Source: Megaleporinus macrocephalus (lineage: Eukaryota; Chordata; Actinopteri; Characiformes; Anostomidae). From it: 64,000 bases of DNA. The position numbers and the translations under genes were made by a program. The stretch's first letter is position 1, and the number at the start of each line of letters is the position of its first letter. The stretch covers positions 28,705,763 to 28,769,762 of the forward strand of contig CM038710.1 of assembly GCA_021613375.1 (NCBI GenBank), in the 5' to 3' direction. The notes beneath the pieces are model-generated. The model searched no databases. It saw only the letters and a list, made by a program, of their open reading frames with translations, and was not told where the DNA came from. This document shows, piece by piece, positions 37,010 to 50,049 of this stretch.

Positions 37010-40000
37010 AAACTACTATAGGTTTTTTATGTGTGGGCTAAACTACTATAGGTGTGATATGTGGGCTAAACTACTGTAGGTGTGATATGTGGGCTAAACT
37101 ACTGTAGGTTTGACAAGTGGGGCTAAACTACTGTAGGAATTGTATATGTAGGTTTGATATGTGGGGCTAAACTACTGTATGTTTGATGTGTGGGGTAAAC
37201 TACTGTAGGTTTGACAAGTGGGGATAAAGTACTGTATGTTTTTTATATGTGGGCTAAACTACTATAGGTGTGATATGTGGGATAAACTACTGTAGGTTTG
37301 ATATGTGGGGCTCAACTACTGTAGGTGTGATATGTGGGCTAAACTACTGTAGGTTTGACTAGTGGGGCTAAACTACTGTAGTTTTTTCATATGTGGGCTA
37401 AACTACTATAGGTGTGATATGTGGGATAAACTGCTGTAGGTTTGATATGTGGGGGTAAACTACTGTAAGTGTGATATGTGGACTAAACTATTGTAGGTTT
37501 GATATGTGGGGCTAAACTACTGTAGGTTTGATGGGAGGGGTAAAGTACTGTAGGTTTGATATGTGGGACTAAACTACTGTAGGTTTGATATGTGAGGCTA
37601 AACTACTGTAGGTGTGATATATGTAGCTAAAGTGCTGTTGGTTTGATATGTGGGCTAAACAGCTGTAGGTTTGATGGGAGGGGCTAAGATACTGTAGGTT
37701 TGATATGTGGGACTAAACTACTGTAAGTTTGATATGTGGGCTAAAATACTGTAGGTTTGACAAGTGGGGTTAAAGTATTGTATGTTTTTATATGTGGGCT
37801 AAACTACTGTAGGTGTGATATGTGGGCTAAACTACTGTAGGTTTGATATGTGCGGCTAAACTACTGTAGGTGTGATATGTGGGGCTAAACTACTGTAAGT
37901 TTGATATGTGAGCTAAAATACTGTAGGTTTGACAAGTGGGGCTAAACTACTGTAGGTGTGATATGTGGGCTAAACTATTGTAGGTTTGATATGTGGGACT
38001 AAACTACTGTAGGTGTGATACGTGGGCTAAACTACTGTAGGTTTGACAAGTGGGGCTAAACTGCTGTAGGTGTTTTATATGTAGGTTTGATATGTGGGGC
38101 TAAACTACTGTAGGTTTGACAAGTGGGGATAAAGTACTGTATGTTTTTATATGTGGACTAAACTACTATAGGTGTGATATGTGGGATAAACTACTGTAGG
38201 TTTGATATGTGGGGCTCAACTACTGTAGGTGTAATATGTGGGCTAAACTACTGTAGGTTTGACTAGTGGGGCTAAACTACTGTAGTTTTTTCATATGTGG
38301 GCTAAACTGCTGTAGGTTTGATATGTGGGGCTAAACTACTGTAGGTTTGATATGTGGGGGTAAACTACTGTAAGTGTGATATGTGGACTAAACTATTGTA
38401 GGTTTGATATGTGGGGGTAAACTACTGTAAGTGTGATATGTGGACTGAACTTCTGTAGGTTTGATGGGAGGGGTAAAGTCCTGTAGGTTTGATATGTGGG
38501 ACTAAACTACTGTATGTTTGATATGTGGGGCTAAACTACTGTAGGTTTAATATGTGGGGCTGAACTACTGTAGGTGTGATATGTGGGCTAAACTATTGTA
38601 GGTTTGATATGTGGGACTAAACTACTGTAGGTGTGATACGTGGGCTAAACTACTGTAGGTTTGACAAGTGGGGCTAAACTGCTGTAGGTGTTTTATATGT
38701 AGGTTTGATATGTGGGGCTAAACTACTGTAGGTTTGACAAGTGGGGATAAAGTACTGTATGTTTTTATATGTGGGCTAAACTACTATAGGTGTGATATGT
38801 GGGATAAACTACTGTAGGTTTGATATGTGGGGCTCAACTACTGTAGGTGTAATATGTGGGCTAAACTACTGTAGGTTTGACTAGTGGGGCTAAACTACTG
38901 TAGTTTTTTCATATGTGGGCTAAACTGCTGTAGGTTTAATATGTGGGGCTAAACTACTGTAAGTTTGATATGTGGGGCTAAACTACTGTAGGTGTGATAT
39001 GTGGGCTAAACTACTGTAGGTTTGACAAGTGGGGCTAAACTACTATAGGTTTTTTATGTGTGGGCTAAACTACTATAGGTGTGATATGTGGGCTAAACTA
39101 CTGTAGGTGTGATATGTGGGCTAAACTACTGTAGGTTTGACAAGTGGGGCTAAACTACTGTAGGTATTGTATATGTAGGTTTGATATGTGGGGCTAAACT
39201 ACTGTATGTTTGATATGTGGGGTAAACTACTGTAGGTTTGACAAGTGGGGATAAAGTACTGTATGTTTTCTATATGTGGGCTAAAGTACTATAGGTGTGA
39301 TATGTGGGATAAACTACTGTAGGTTTGATATGTGGGGCTCAACTACTGTAGGTGTGATATGTGGGCTAAACTACTGTAGGTTTGACTAGTGGGGCTGAAC
39401 TACTGTAGTTTTTTCATATGTGTGCTAAACTACTATAGGTGTGATATGTGGGATAAACTGCTGTAGGTTTGATATGTGGGGGTAAACTACTGTAAGTGTG
39501 ATATGTGGACTAAACTATTGTAGGTTTGATATGTGGGGCTAAACTACTGTAGGTTTGATGGGAGGGGTAAAGTACTGTAGATTTGATATGTGGGACTAAA
39601 CTACTGTAGGTTTGATATGTGAGGCTAAACTACTGTAGGTGTGATATGTGTAGCTAAAGTGCTGTTGGTTTGATATGTGGGCTAAACAGCTGTAGGTTTG
39701 ATGGGAGGGGCTAAGATACTGTAGGTTTGATATGTGGGACTAAACTACTGTAAGTTTGATATGTGGGCTAAAATACTGTAGGTTTGACAAGTGGGGTTAA
39801 AGTATTGTATGTTTTTATATGTGGGCTAAACTACTGTAGGTGTGATATGTGGGCTAAACTACTGTAGGTGTGATATGTGGGGCTAAACTACTGTAAGTTT
39901 GATATGTGAGCTAAAATACTGTAGGTTTGACAAATGGGGCTAAACTACTGTAGGTGTGATATGTGGGCTAAACTATTGTAGGTTTGATATGTGGGACTAA

Positions 40001-41100
40001 ACTACTGTAGGTGTGATACGTGGGCTAAACTACTGTAGGTTTGACAAGTGGGGCTAAACTGCTGTAGGTGTTTTATATGTAGGTTTGATATGTGGGGCTA
40101 AACTACTGTATGTTTGACAAGTGGGTATAAAGTACTGTATGTTTTTATATGTGGGCTAAACTACTATAGGTGTGATATGTGGGATAAACTACTGTAGGTT
40201 TGATATGTGGGGCTCAACTACTGTAGGTGTAATATGTGGGCTAAACTACTGTAGGTTTGACTAGTGGGGCTAAACTACTGTAGTTTTTTCATATGTGGGC
40301 TAAACTGCTGTAGGTTTGATATGTGGGGCTAAACTACTGTAGGTTTGATATGTGGGGGTAAACTACTGTAAGTGTGATATGTGGACTAAACTATTGTAGG
40401 TTCGATATGTGGGGGTAAACTACTGTAAGTGTGATATGTGGACTGAACTTCTGTAGGTTTGATGGGAGGGGTAAAGTCCTGTAGGTTTGATATGTGGGAC
40501 TAAACTACTGTATGTTTGATATGTGGGGCTAAACTACTGTAGGTTTAATATGTGGGGCTGAACTACTGTAGGTGTGATATGTGGGCTAAACTATTGTAGG
40601 TTTGATATGTGGGACTAAACTACTGTAGGTGTGATACGTGGGCTAAACTACTGTAGGTTTGACAAGTGGGGCTAAACTGCTGTAGGTGTTTTATATGTAG
40701 GTTTGATATGTGGGGCTAAACTACTGTAGGTTTGACAAGTGGGGATAAAGTACTGTATGTTTTTATATGTGGGCTAAACTACTATAGGTGTGATATGTGG
40801 GATAAACTACTGTAGGTTTGATATGTGGGGCTCAACTACTGTAGGTGTAATATGTGGGCTAAACTACTGTAGGTTTGACTAGTGGGGCTAAACTACTGTA
40901 GTTTTTTCATATGTGGGCTAAACTGCTGTAGGTTTGATATGTGGGGCTAAACTACTGTAGGTTTGATATGTGGGGGTAAACTACTGTAAGTGTGATATGT
41001 GGACTGAACTTCTGTAGGTTTGATGGGAGGGGTAAAGTCCTGTAGGTTTGATATGTGGGACTAAACTACTGTATGTTTGATATGTGGGGCTAAACTACTG
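37010..41100. repeat. Higher-order repeats of about 2.0 kb with internal 618-bp step
   Basis: The variant GATACGTGGGC recurs at 38017, 38635, 40015 and 40633, giving steps of 618, 1380 and 618. The segment TGTATATGTAGG recurs at 37141 and 39168 (2,027). The differences between about 1,998 and 2,027 equal one unit, so single-unit gain or loss followed block duplication. Confidence 0.8.
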
Positions 41101-44100
41101 TAGGTTTAATATGTGGGGTTGAACTGCTGTAGGTTTGATATGTGGGCTAAACTGCTGTAGGTTTGATATGTGGGGCTAAACTACTGTAGGTTTGATATGT
41201 GGGGCTAAACTACTGTAGGTTTGACAAGTGGGGCTAAACTACTGTAGGTGTGATATGTGGGCTAAACTACTGTAGGTTTGACAAGTGGGGCTAAACTACT
41301 GTAGGTTTTTTATATGTGGGCTAAACTACTATAGGTGTGATATGTGGGCTAAACTACTGTGGGTGTGATATGTGGGCTAAATTACTGTAGGTTTGACAAG
41401 TGGGGCTAAAGTACTGTATGTTTTTATATGTGGCCTAAACTACTATAGGTGTGATATGTGGGATAAACTACTGTAGGTGTGATATGTGGGGCTAAACTAC
41501 TGTAGGTTTGACTAGTGTGGCTAAACTATTGTAGGTTTGATATGTGGGGGTAAACTACTGTAAGTGTGATATGTGGACTAAACTATTGTAGGTTTAATAT
41601 GTGGGGCTAAAGTATTCTAGGTTTGATATGTGGGGCTAAACTACTGTAGGTGCGATATGTGGGGCTAAACTACTGTAGGTGTGATATGTGGGCTAAACTA
41701 CTCTAGGTTTGACTAGTGTGGCTAAACTAATGTAGGTTTGATATGTGGGGTTAAACTACTGTAAGTGTGATATGTGGATTAAACTATTGTAGGTTTGATA
41801 TGTGGGCTAAACTACTATAGGTGCGATATGTGGGGCTAAACTACTGTAGGTGTGATATGTGGGCTAAACTACTGTAGGTTTGATATGTGGGCTAAACTAC
41901 TGTAGGTTTGATATGTGGGCTAAACTACTGTAGGTGTGATATGTGGGCTAAACTACTGTAGGTTTGATATGTGGGCTAAACTACTGTAGGTTTGATATGT
42001 GGGCTAAACTACTGTAGGTTTGACATATGGGTTGAACTACTGCAGGTTTGATATGTGGGGGTAAACTACTGTAAGTGTGATATGTGGACTAAACTATTGT
42101 AGGTTTGATATGTGGGGCTAAAGTATTCTAGGTTTGATATGCGGGGCTAAACTACTGTAGGTGCGATATGTGGGGCTAAACTACTGTAGGTGTGATATGT
42201 GGGATAAACTACTGTAGGTTTGATATGTGGGGCTCAACTACTGTAGGTGTAATATGTGGGCTAAACTACTGTAGGTTTGACTAGTGGGGCTAAACTACTG
42301 TAGTTTTTTCATATGTGGGCTAAACTGCTGTAGGTTTGATATGTGGGGCTAAACTACTGTAGGTTTGATATGTGGGGGTAAACTACTGTAAGTGTGATAT
42401 GTGGACTAAACTATTGTAGGTTCGATATGTGGGGGTAAACTACTGTAAGTGTGATATGTGGACTGAACTTCTGTAGGTTTGATGGGAGGGGTAAAGTCCT
42501 GTAGGTTTGATATGTGGGACTAAACTACTGTATGTTTGATATGTGGGGCTAAACTACTGTAGGTTTAATATGTGGGGCTGAACTACTGTAGGTGTGATAT
42601 GTGGGCTAAACTATTGTAGGTTTGATATGTGGGACTAAACTACTGTAGGTGTGATACGTGGGCTAAACTACTGTAGGTTTGACAAGTGGGGCTAAACTGC
42701 TGTAGGTGTTTTATATGTAGGTTTGATATGTGGGGCTAAACTACTGTAGGTTTGACAAGTGGGGATAAAGTACTGTATGTTTTTATATGTGGGCTAAACT
42801 ACTATAGGTGTGATATGTGGGATAAACTACTGTAGGTTTGATATGTGGGGCTCAACTACTGTAGGTGTAATATGTGGGCTAAACTACTGTAGGTTTGACT
42901 AGTGGGGCTAAACTACTGTAGTTTTTTCATATGTGGGCTAAACTGCTGTAGGTTTGATATGTGGGGCTAAACTACTGTAGGTTTGATATGTGGGGGTAAA
43001 CTACTGTAAGTGTGATATGTGGACTGAACTTCTGTAGGTTTGATGGGAGGGGTAAAGTCCTGTAGGTTTGATATGTGGGACTAAACTACTGTATGTTTGA
43101 TATGTGGGGCTAAACTACTGTAGGTTTAATATGTGGGGTTGAACTGCTGTAGGTTTGATATGTGGGCTAAACTGCTGTAGGTTTGATATGTGGGGCTAAA
43201 CTACTGTAGGTTTGATATGTGGGGCTAAACTACTGTAGGTTTGACAAGTGGGGCTAAACTACTGTAGGTGTGATATGTGGGCTAAACTACTGTAGGTTTG
43301 ACAAGTGGGGCTAAACTACTGTAGGTTTTTTATATGTGGGCTAAACTACTATAGGTGTGATATGTGGGCTAAACTACTGTGGGTGTGATATGTGGGCTAA
43401 ATTACTGTAGGTTTGACAAGTGGGGCTAAAGTACTGTATGTTTTTATATGTGGCCTAAACTACTATAGGTGTGATATGTGGGATAAACTACTGTAGGTGT
43501 GATATGTGGGGCTAAACTACTGTAGGTTTGACTAGTGTGGCTAAACTATTGTAGGTTTGATATGTGGGGGTAAACTACTGTAAGTGTGATATGTGGACTA
43601 AACTATTGTAGGTTTAATATGTGGGGCTAAAGTATTCTAGGTTTGATATGTGGGGCTAAACTACTGTAGGTGCGATATGTGGGGCTAAACTACTGTAGGT
43701 GTGATATGTGGGCTAAACTACTCTAGGTTTGACTAGTGTGGCTAAACTAATGTAGGTTTGATATGTGGGGTTAAACTACTGTAAGTGTGATATGTGGATT
43801 AAACTATTGTAGGTTTGATATGTGGGCTAAACTACTATAGGTGCGATATGTGGGGCTAAACTACTGTAGGTGTGATATGTGGGCTAAACTACTGTAGGTT
43901 TGATATGTGGGCTAAACTACTGTAGGTTTGATATGTGGGCTAAACTACTGTAGGTGTGATATGTGGGCTAAACTACTGTAGGTTTGATATGTGGGCTAAA
44001 CTACTGTAGGTTTGATATGTGGGCTAAACTACTGTAGGTTTGACATATGGGTTGAACTACTGCAGGTTTGATATGTGGGGGTAAACTACTGTAAGTGTGA

Positions 44101-44220
44101 TATGTGGACTAAACTATTGTAGGTTTGATATGTGGGGCTAAAGTATTCTAGGTTTGATATGCGGGGCTAAACTACTGTAGGTGCGATATGTGGGGCTAAA
44201 CTACTGTAGGTGTGATATGT
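40181..44220. repeat. Tandem duplication of a 2,020-bp block
   Basis: Positions 40181-42200 and 42201-44220 line up with a constant offset of 2,020. Every rare variant I compared is shared at that offset: TTCGATATGTGGGGG at 40401/42421, TATGTGGGGTTGAACTGC at 41110/43130, CTCTAGGTTTGACTAGTG at 41701/43721. I saw no difference in the lines compared, but did not check every base. Confidence 0.9.
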
Positions 44221-44859
44221 GGGCTAAACTACTGTAGGTCTGACTACTGTGGCTAAACTACTGTAGGTTTGATATGTGGGGGTAAACTACTGTAAGTGTG
44301 ATATGTGGACTAAACTATTGTAGGTTTGATATGTGGGGGTAAACTACTGTAAGTGTGATATGTGGACTAAACTATTGTAGGTTTGATATGTGGGCTAAAC
44401 TACTATAGGTGCGATATGTGGGGCTAAACTACTGTAGGTGTGATATGTGGGGCTAAACTACTGTAGGTGCGATATGTGAGCTAAACTACTGTAGGTGTGA
44501 TATGTAGGCTAAACTACTGTAGGTGCGATATGTGGGGCTAAACTACTGTAGGTTTGATATATGGGCTAAACTACTATAGGTGCGATATGTGGGGCTAAAC
44601 TACTGTAGGTGCGATATGTGGGGCTAAACTACTGTAGGTGCGATATGTGGGGCTAAACTACTGTAGGTGCGATATGTGGGGCTAAACTACTGTAGGTGTG
44701 ATATGTGGGCTAAACTACTTTAGGTTTGAAATGTGTGCTAAACTAATGTAGGTTTGATATGTGAGGCTAAACTACTGTAGGTTTGAGATGTGGGTTAAAC
44801 TACTGCAGGTTTGATATGTGGGCTAAACTACTGTAGGTTTGATATGTGGGGCTAAACTT

Positions 44860-44954
44860 CAGTAGGTTTGATGAACTAGTGTAGGCTAAATTGGTGGGGC
44901 TAAACTGTGATGAATTTAAAATAGGCTTTTTCATAACATGGACTGTATGGAGAA

Positions 44955-44985
<31 letters not shown>

Positions 44986-45563
44986 CAGAGAGAGAGTGAG
45001 AGAGATAGAGAGACAGAAAGAGAAAGAAAAGCAGTGTCTTCCTTTATGATGTCACAGAAGACACTTAGAAATCTCAAGTCTCTCAGTGTTCTAAACATGA
45101 ACTTCTCTTCAACAGTCGACACCCAGCAAGTCTCTTCCTGCTGATCTGCTGCATCCATTTCAAATAATTTACATTAATAGGTACGTATTCTGTAAAATAT
45201 GTTCAATCTTTTATATTTAAACACATTTAACTGTATTTAAATATTCACTGATAGCTGTGTGTGTTTATTAGGACTATGTTAGTGCGTCTTCATCTACTTC
45301 TTTGTATCTCTTGTAATATTATGTTTTTTACTATGAATTGTTTTTTTTTTTAACTTTATTTTAGCTGATATTAATTTTAACTCACAAAAAATTTAACAGA
45401 CTGTTTCTATTTCTGTACCCTTAAGGCTGATATATGTAAATGGGCTGTCTAGTCTCTGGCTGTTCTGTATTGCTGGTCATCACCCTCACCTCTAATAATT
45501 CTGATACAAATCGCCTGCAGAAACAACACCCACTTCAACAGATATGGGAGCAGCTAAACAACT
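44860..45563. repeat. Array spacer S2
   Basis: Full-length spacer. Lead-in GATGAACTAGTGTAGGC, then AACATGGACTGTATGGAG, (GA)n, the common body, and the exit GGGAGCAGCTAAACAACTGT into minisatellite. Differs from S1 mostly by a few substitutions and poly-T length. Confidence 0.95.
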
Positions 45564-46732
45564 GTAGGCTGGATATGTGGGGCTAAACTACTGTAGGTTT
45601 GATATGTGAGGCTTAACTGCTGTATGTTTGATATGTGTAGCTAAACTACTGTAGGTTTGATATGTGGGGCTAAACTGCTGTAGGTTTGATATGTGGGCTA
45701 AACTGCTGTATGTTTGATATGTGTAGCTAAACTACTGTAGGTTTGATATGTGAGGCTAAACTGCTGTAGGTTTGATATGTGAGGCTAAACTGCTGTAGGT
45801 TTGATATGTGGGGCTAAACTGCTGTAGGTTTGATATGTGAGGCTAAACTGCTGTAGGTTTGATATGTGGGGCTAAACTGCTGTAGGTTTGATATGTGGGG
45901 CTAAAGTATTCTAGGTTTGATATGTGGGGCTAAACTACTGTAGGTGCGATATGTGGGGCTAAACTACTGTAGGTGTGATATGCGGGCTAAACTACTGTAG
46001 GTTTGACTAGTGTGGCTAAACTACTGTAGGTTTGATATGTGGGGGTAAACTACTGTAAGTGTGATATGTGGACTAAACTATTGTAGGTTTGATATGTGGG
46101 GCTAAAGTATTCTAGGTTTGATATGTGGGGCTAAACTACTGTAGGTGCGATATGTGGGGCTAAACTACTGTAGGTGTGATATGTGGGCTAAACTACTGTA
46201 GGTTTGATATGTGGGCTAAACTACTGTAGGTTTGATATGTGGGCTAAACTACTGTAGGTTTGACATATGGGTTGAACTACTGCAGGTTTGATATGTGGGG
46301 GTAAACTACTGTAAGTGTGATATGTGGACTAAACTATTGTAGGTTTGATATGTGGGGCTAAAGTATTCTAGGTTTGATATGTGGGGCTAAACTACTGTAG
46401 GTGCGATATGTGGGGCTAAACTACTGTAGGTGTGATATGTGGGCTAAACTACTGTAGGTTTGACTAGTGTGGCTAAACTACTGTAGGTTTGATATGTGGG
46501 GGTAAACTACTGTAAGTGTGATATGTGGACTAAACTATTGTATGTTTGATATGTGGGCTAAACTACTATAGGTGCGATATGTGGGGCTAAACTACTGCAG
46601 GTTTGATATGTGGGCTAAACTACTGGAGGTTTGATATGTGGGGCTAAACTACTGCAGGTTTGATATGTGGGCTAAACTACTGTAGGTTTGATATGTGGGG
46701 CTAAACTACTGTGGGTTTGACATGTGGGCTAA

Positions 46733-46822
46733 ACTTCAGTAGGTTTGATGAACTAGTGTAGGCTAAATGGGTGGGGCTAAACTGTGATTAATTTAAAATA
46801 GGTTCATAACATGGACTGTATG

Positions 46823-46860
<38 letters not shown>

Positions 46861-47412
46861 GAGAGATAGAGAGACAGAAAGAGAGAGAAAAGCAGTGTCT
46901 TCCTTTATGATGTCACAGAGGACACTTAGAAATCTCAAGTCTCTCAGTGTTCTAAACATGAACTTCTCTTCAACAGTCGACACCCAGCAAGTCTCTTCCT
47001 GCTGATCTGCTGCATCCATTTCAAATAATTTACATTAATAGGTACGTATTCTGTAAAATATGTTCAATCTTTTATATTTAAACACATTTAACTGTATTTA
47101 AATATTCACTGATAGCTGTGTGTGTTTATTAGGACTATGTTAGTGCTTCTTTGTATCTCTTGTAATATTATGTTTTTTACTATGAATTGTTTTTTTTTTA
47201 ACTTTATTTTAGCTGATATTAATTTTAACTCACAAAAAATTTAACAGACTGTTTCTATTTCTGTACCCTTAAGGCTGATATATGTAAATGAGCTGTCTAG
47301 TCTCTGGCTGTTCTGTATTGCTGGCCATCACCCTCACCTCTAATAATTCTGATACAAATCGCCTGCAGAAACAACACCCACTTCAACAGATATGGGAGCA
47401 GCTAAACAACTG
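46733..47412. repeat. Array spacer S3
   Basis: Same layout as S2, 1.87 kb downstream of it, so S2 plus the following units form a block-sized repeat with S3. It lacks 14 bases around 47147 (GCTTCTTTGTATC joined directly after TTAGT). Confidence 0.95.
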
Positions 47413-50049
47413 TAGGCTGGATATGTGGGGCTAAACTACTGTAGGTTTGATATGTGAGGCTAAACTGCTGTAGGTTTGATATGTGAGGCTAAACTGCTGT
47501 AGGTTTGATATGTGAGGCTAAACTGCTGTAGGTTTGATATGTGGGGCTAAACTGCTGTAGGTTTGATATGTGAGGCTAAACTGCTGTAGGTTTGATATGT
47601 GGGGCTAAACTGCTGTAGGTTTGATATGTGAGGCTAAACTGCTGTAGGTTTGATATGTGATGCTAAACTGCTGTAGGTTTGATATGTGAGGCTAAACTGC
47701 TGTAGGTTTGATATGTGGGCTAAACTGCTGTAGGTTTGATATGTGGGCTAAACTGCTGTAGGTTTGATATGTGAGGCTAAACTGCTGTAGGTTTGACATG
47801 TGGGCTAAAATACTGTAGGTTTGACCAATGGGGCTAAACTACTGTAGGTTTGACAAATGGGGCTAAACTGCTGTATGTTTGATATGTGTAGCTAAAGTGC
47901 TGTGGGTTTGATATGTGTAGCTAAAGTGCTGTAGGTTTGATATGTGAGGCTAAACTGCTGTAGGTTTGACATGTGGGCTAAAATACTGTAGGTTTGACAA
48001 ATGGGGCTAAACTACTGTAGGTTTGACAAATGGGGCTAAACTGCTGTATGTTTGATATGTGTAGCTAAAGTGCTGTAGGTTTGATATGTGTAGCTAAACT
48101 GCTGTAGGTTTGATATGTGAGGCTAAACTACTGTAGGTTTGATATGTGGGGCTAAACTACTGTAGGTTTGATGGGAGGGGCTAAACTGCTACATGTTTGA
48201 AGGGCAGGGCTAAACTATTGTATGTTTGATACGTGGGGCTAAACTGTTGCATGTTTGATATGTGGGGCTAAACTGCTGTAGGTTTGATATGTGTAGCTAA
48301 AGTGCTGTAGGTTTCATATGTGGGGCTAAACAGCTGTAGGTTTGATGGGAGGGGCTAAGATACTGTAGGTTTGATATGTGGGACTAAACTACTGTAAGTT
48401 TGATATGTGGGCTAAAATACTGTACGTTTGACAAGTGGGGCTAAACTACTGTAGGATTGATATGTGGGGCTAAACTGCTGTAGGTTTGATATGTGTAGCT
48501 AAAGTGCTGTAGGTTTGATATGTGGGCTAAACAGCTGTAGGTTTGATGGGAGGGGCTAAGATACTGTAGGTTTGATATGTGGGACTAAACTACTGTAAGT
48601 TTGATATGTGGGCTAAAATACTGTAGGTTTGACAAGTGGGGTTAAAGTATTGTATGTTTTTATATGTGGGCTAAACTACTGTAGGTGTGATATGTGGGGC
48701 TAAGCTACTGTAAGTTTGATATGTGGGCTAAAATACTGTAGGTTTGACAAGTGGGGCTAAACTGCTGTAGGTTTGATATGTGTAGCTAAAGTGCTGTAGG
48801 TTTGATATATGTAGCTAAACTGCTGTAGGTTTGATATGTGAGGCAAAACTGCTGTAGGTTTGATGGGTGGGGCTAAACTGCTGTAGGTTTGATATCTGGA
48901 GCTAAACTATTGTAGGTTTGATGGGAGGGGCTAAACTGCTACATGTTTGAAGGGCAGGGCTAAACTATTGTATGTTTGATACGTGGGGCTAAACTGCTGT
49001 AGGTTTGATATGTGGGGCTAAACTGCTGTAGGTTTGATATGTGGGCTAAACTGCTGTAGGTTTGATATGTGGGGCTAAATTGCTGTAGGATTGATGGGAG
49101 AAGCTAAACTACTGTAGGTTTAATGAGTGGGACTAAACTACTGTATGTTTGATATGTGGGGCTAAACTACTGTAGGTCTAATATGTGGGGCTAAACTACT
49201 GTAGGTCTAATATGTGGGGCTAAACAGCTGTATGTTTGATATGTGGGCTAAACTGCTGTATGTTTGATATGTGGGGCTAAACTACTGTAGGTTTGATATG
49301 TGAGGCTAAACTGCTGTAGGTTTGATATGTGGGCTAAACTGCCGTAGGTTTGATATGTGGGCTAAAGTGCTGTAGGTTTGATATGTGTAGCTAAAGTGCT
49401 GTACGTTTGATATGTGAGGCTAAACTGCTGTAGGTTTGATATGTGGGCTAAAGTGCTGTAGGTTTGATATGTGTAGCTAAAGTACTGTAGGTTTGATATG
49501 TGAGGCTAAACGGCTGTAGGTTTGATATGTGAGGCTAAACTGCTGTAGGTTTGATATGTGGGCTAAACCTCTGTAGGTTTGATATGTGGGCTAAACTGCT
49601 GTAGGTTTGATATTTGGGGATAAACTACTGTAGGTTTGATGGGAGGGGCTAAACTGCTGTAGGTTTGATATGTGGGCTGAACTATTGTAGGTTTGATATG
49701 TGAGGCTAAACTGCTGTAGGTTTGATATATGTAGCTAAAGTGCTGTAGGTTTGATATGTGGGGCTAAACTGCTGTAGGTTTGAAGGGAGAAGCTAAACTA
49801 CTGTAGGTTTGATATGTGGGGCTAATCTGCTGTAGGTTTGATATGTGGGGCTAAACTGCTGTAGGTTTGATATGTGGGGCTAAACTGCTGTAAGTTTGAT
49901 GGGAGGGGCTAAAGTACTTTAGGCTTGATATGTGGGGCTAAACTGCTGTAAGTTTGATGGGAGAAGCTAAACTACTGTAGGTTTAATGAGTGGGACTAAA
50001 CTACTGTATGTTTGATATGTGCAGCTAAACTACTGTAGGTCTAATATGT

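Noticed and set aside
44931..45158. Reverse-strand open frame beginning MDAADQQEETCW, found in all four spacers (also 34423, 46804, 55479)
   Set aside because: The copies are nearly identical DNA, so shared openness is not evidence of selection. The C-terminal part is a translated (GA)n run of Leu and Ser.
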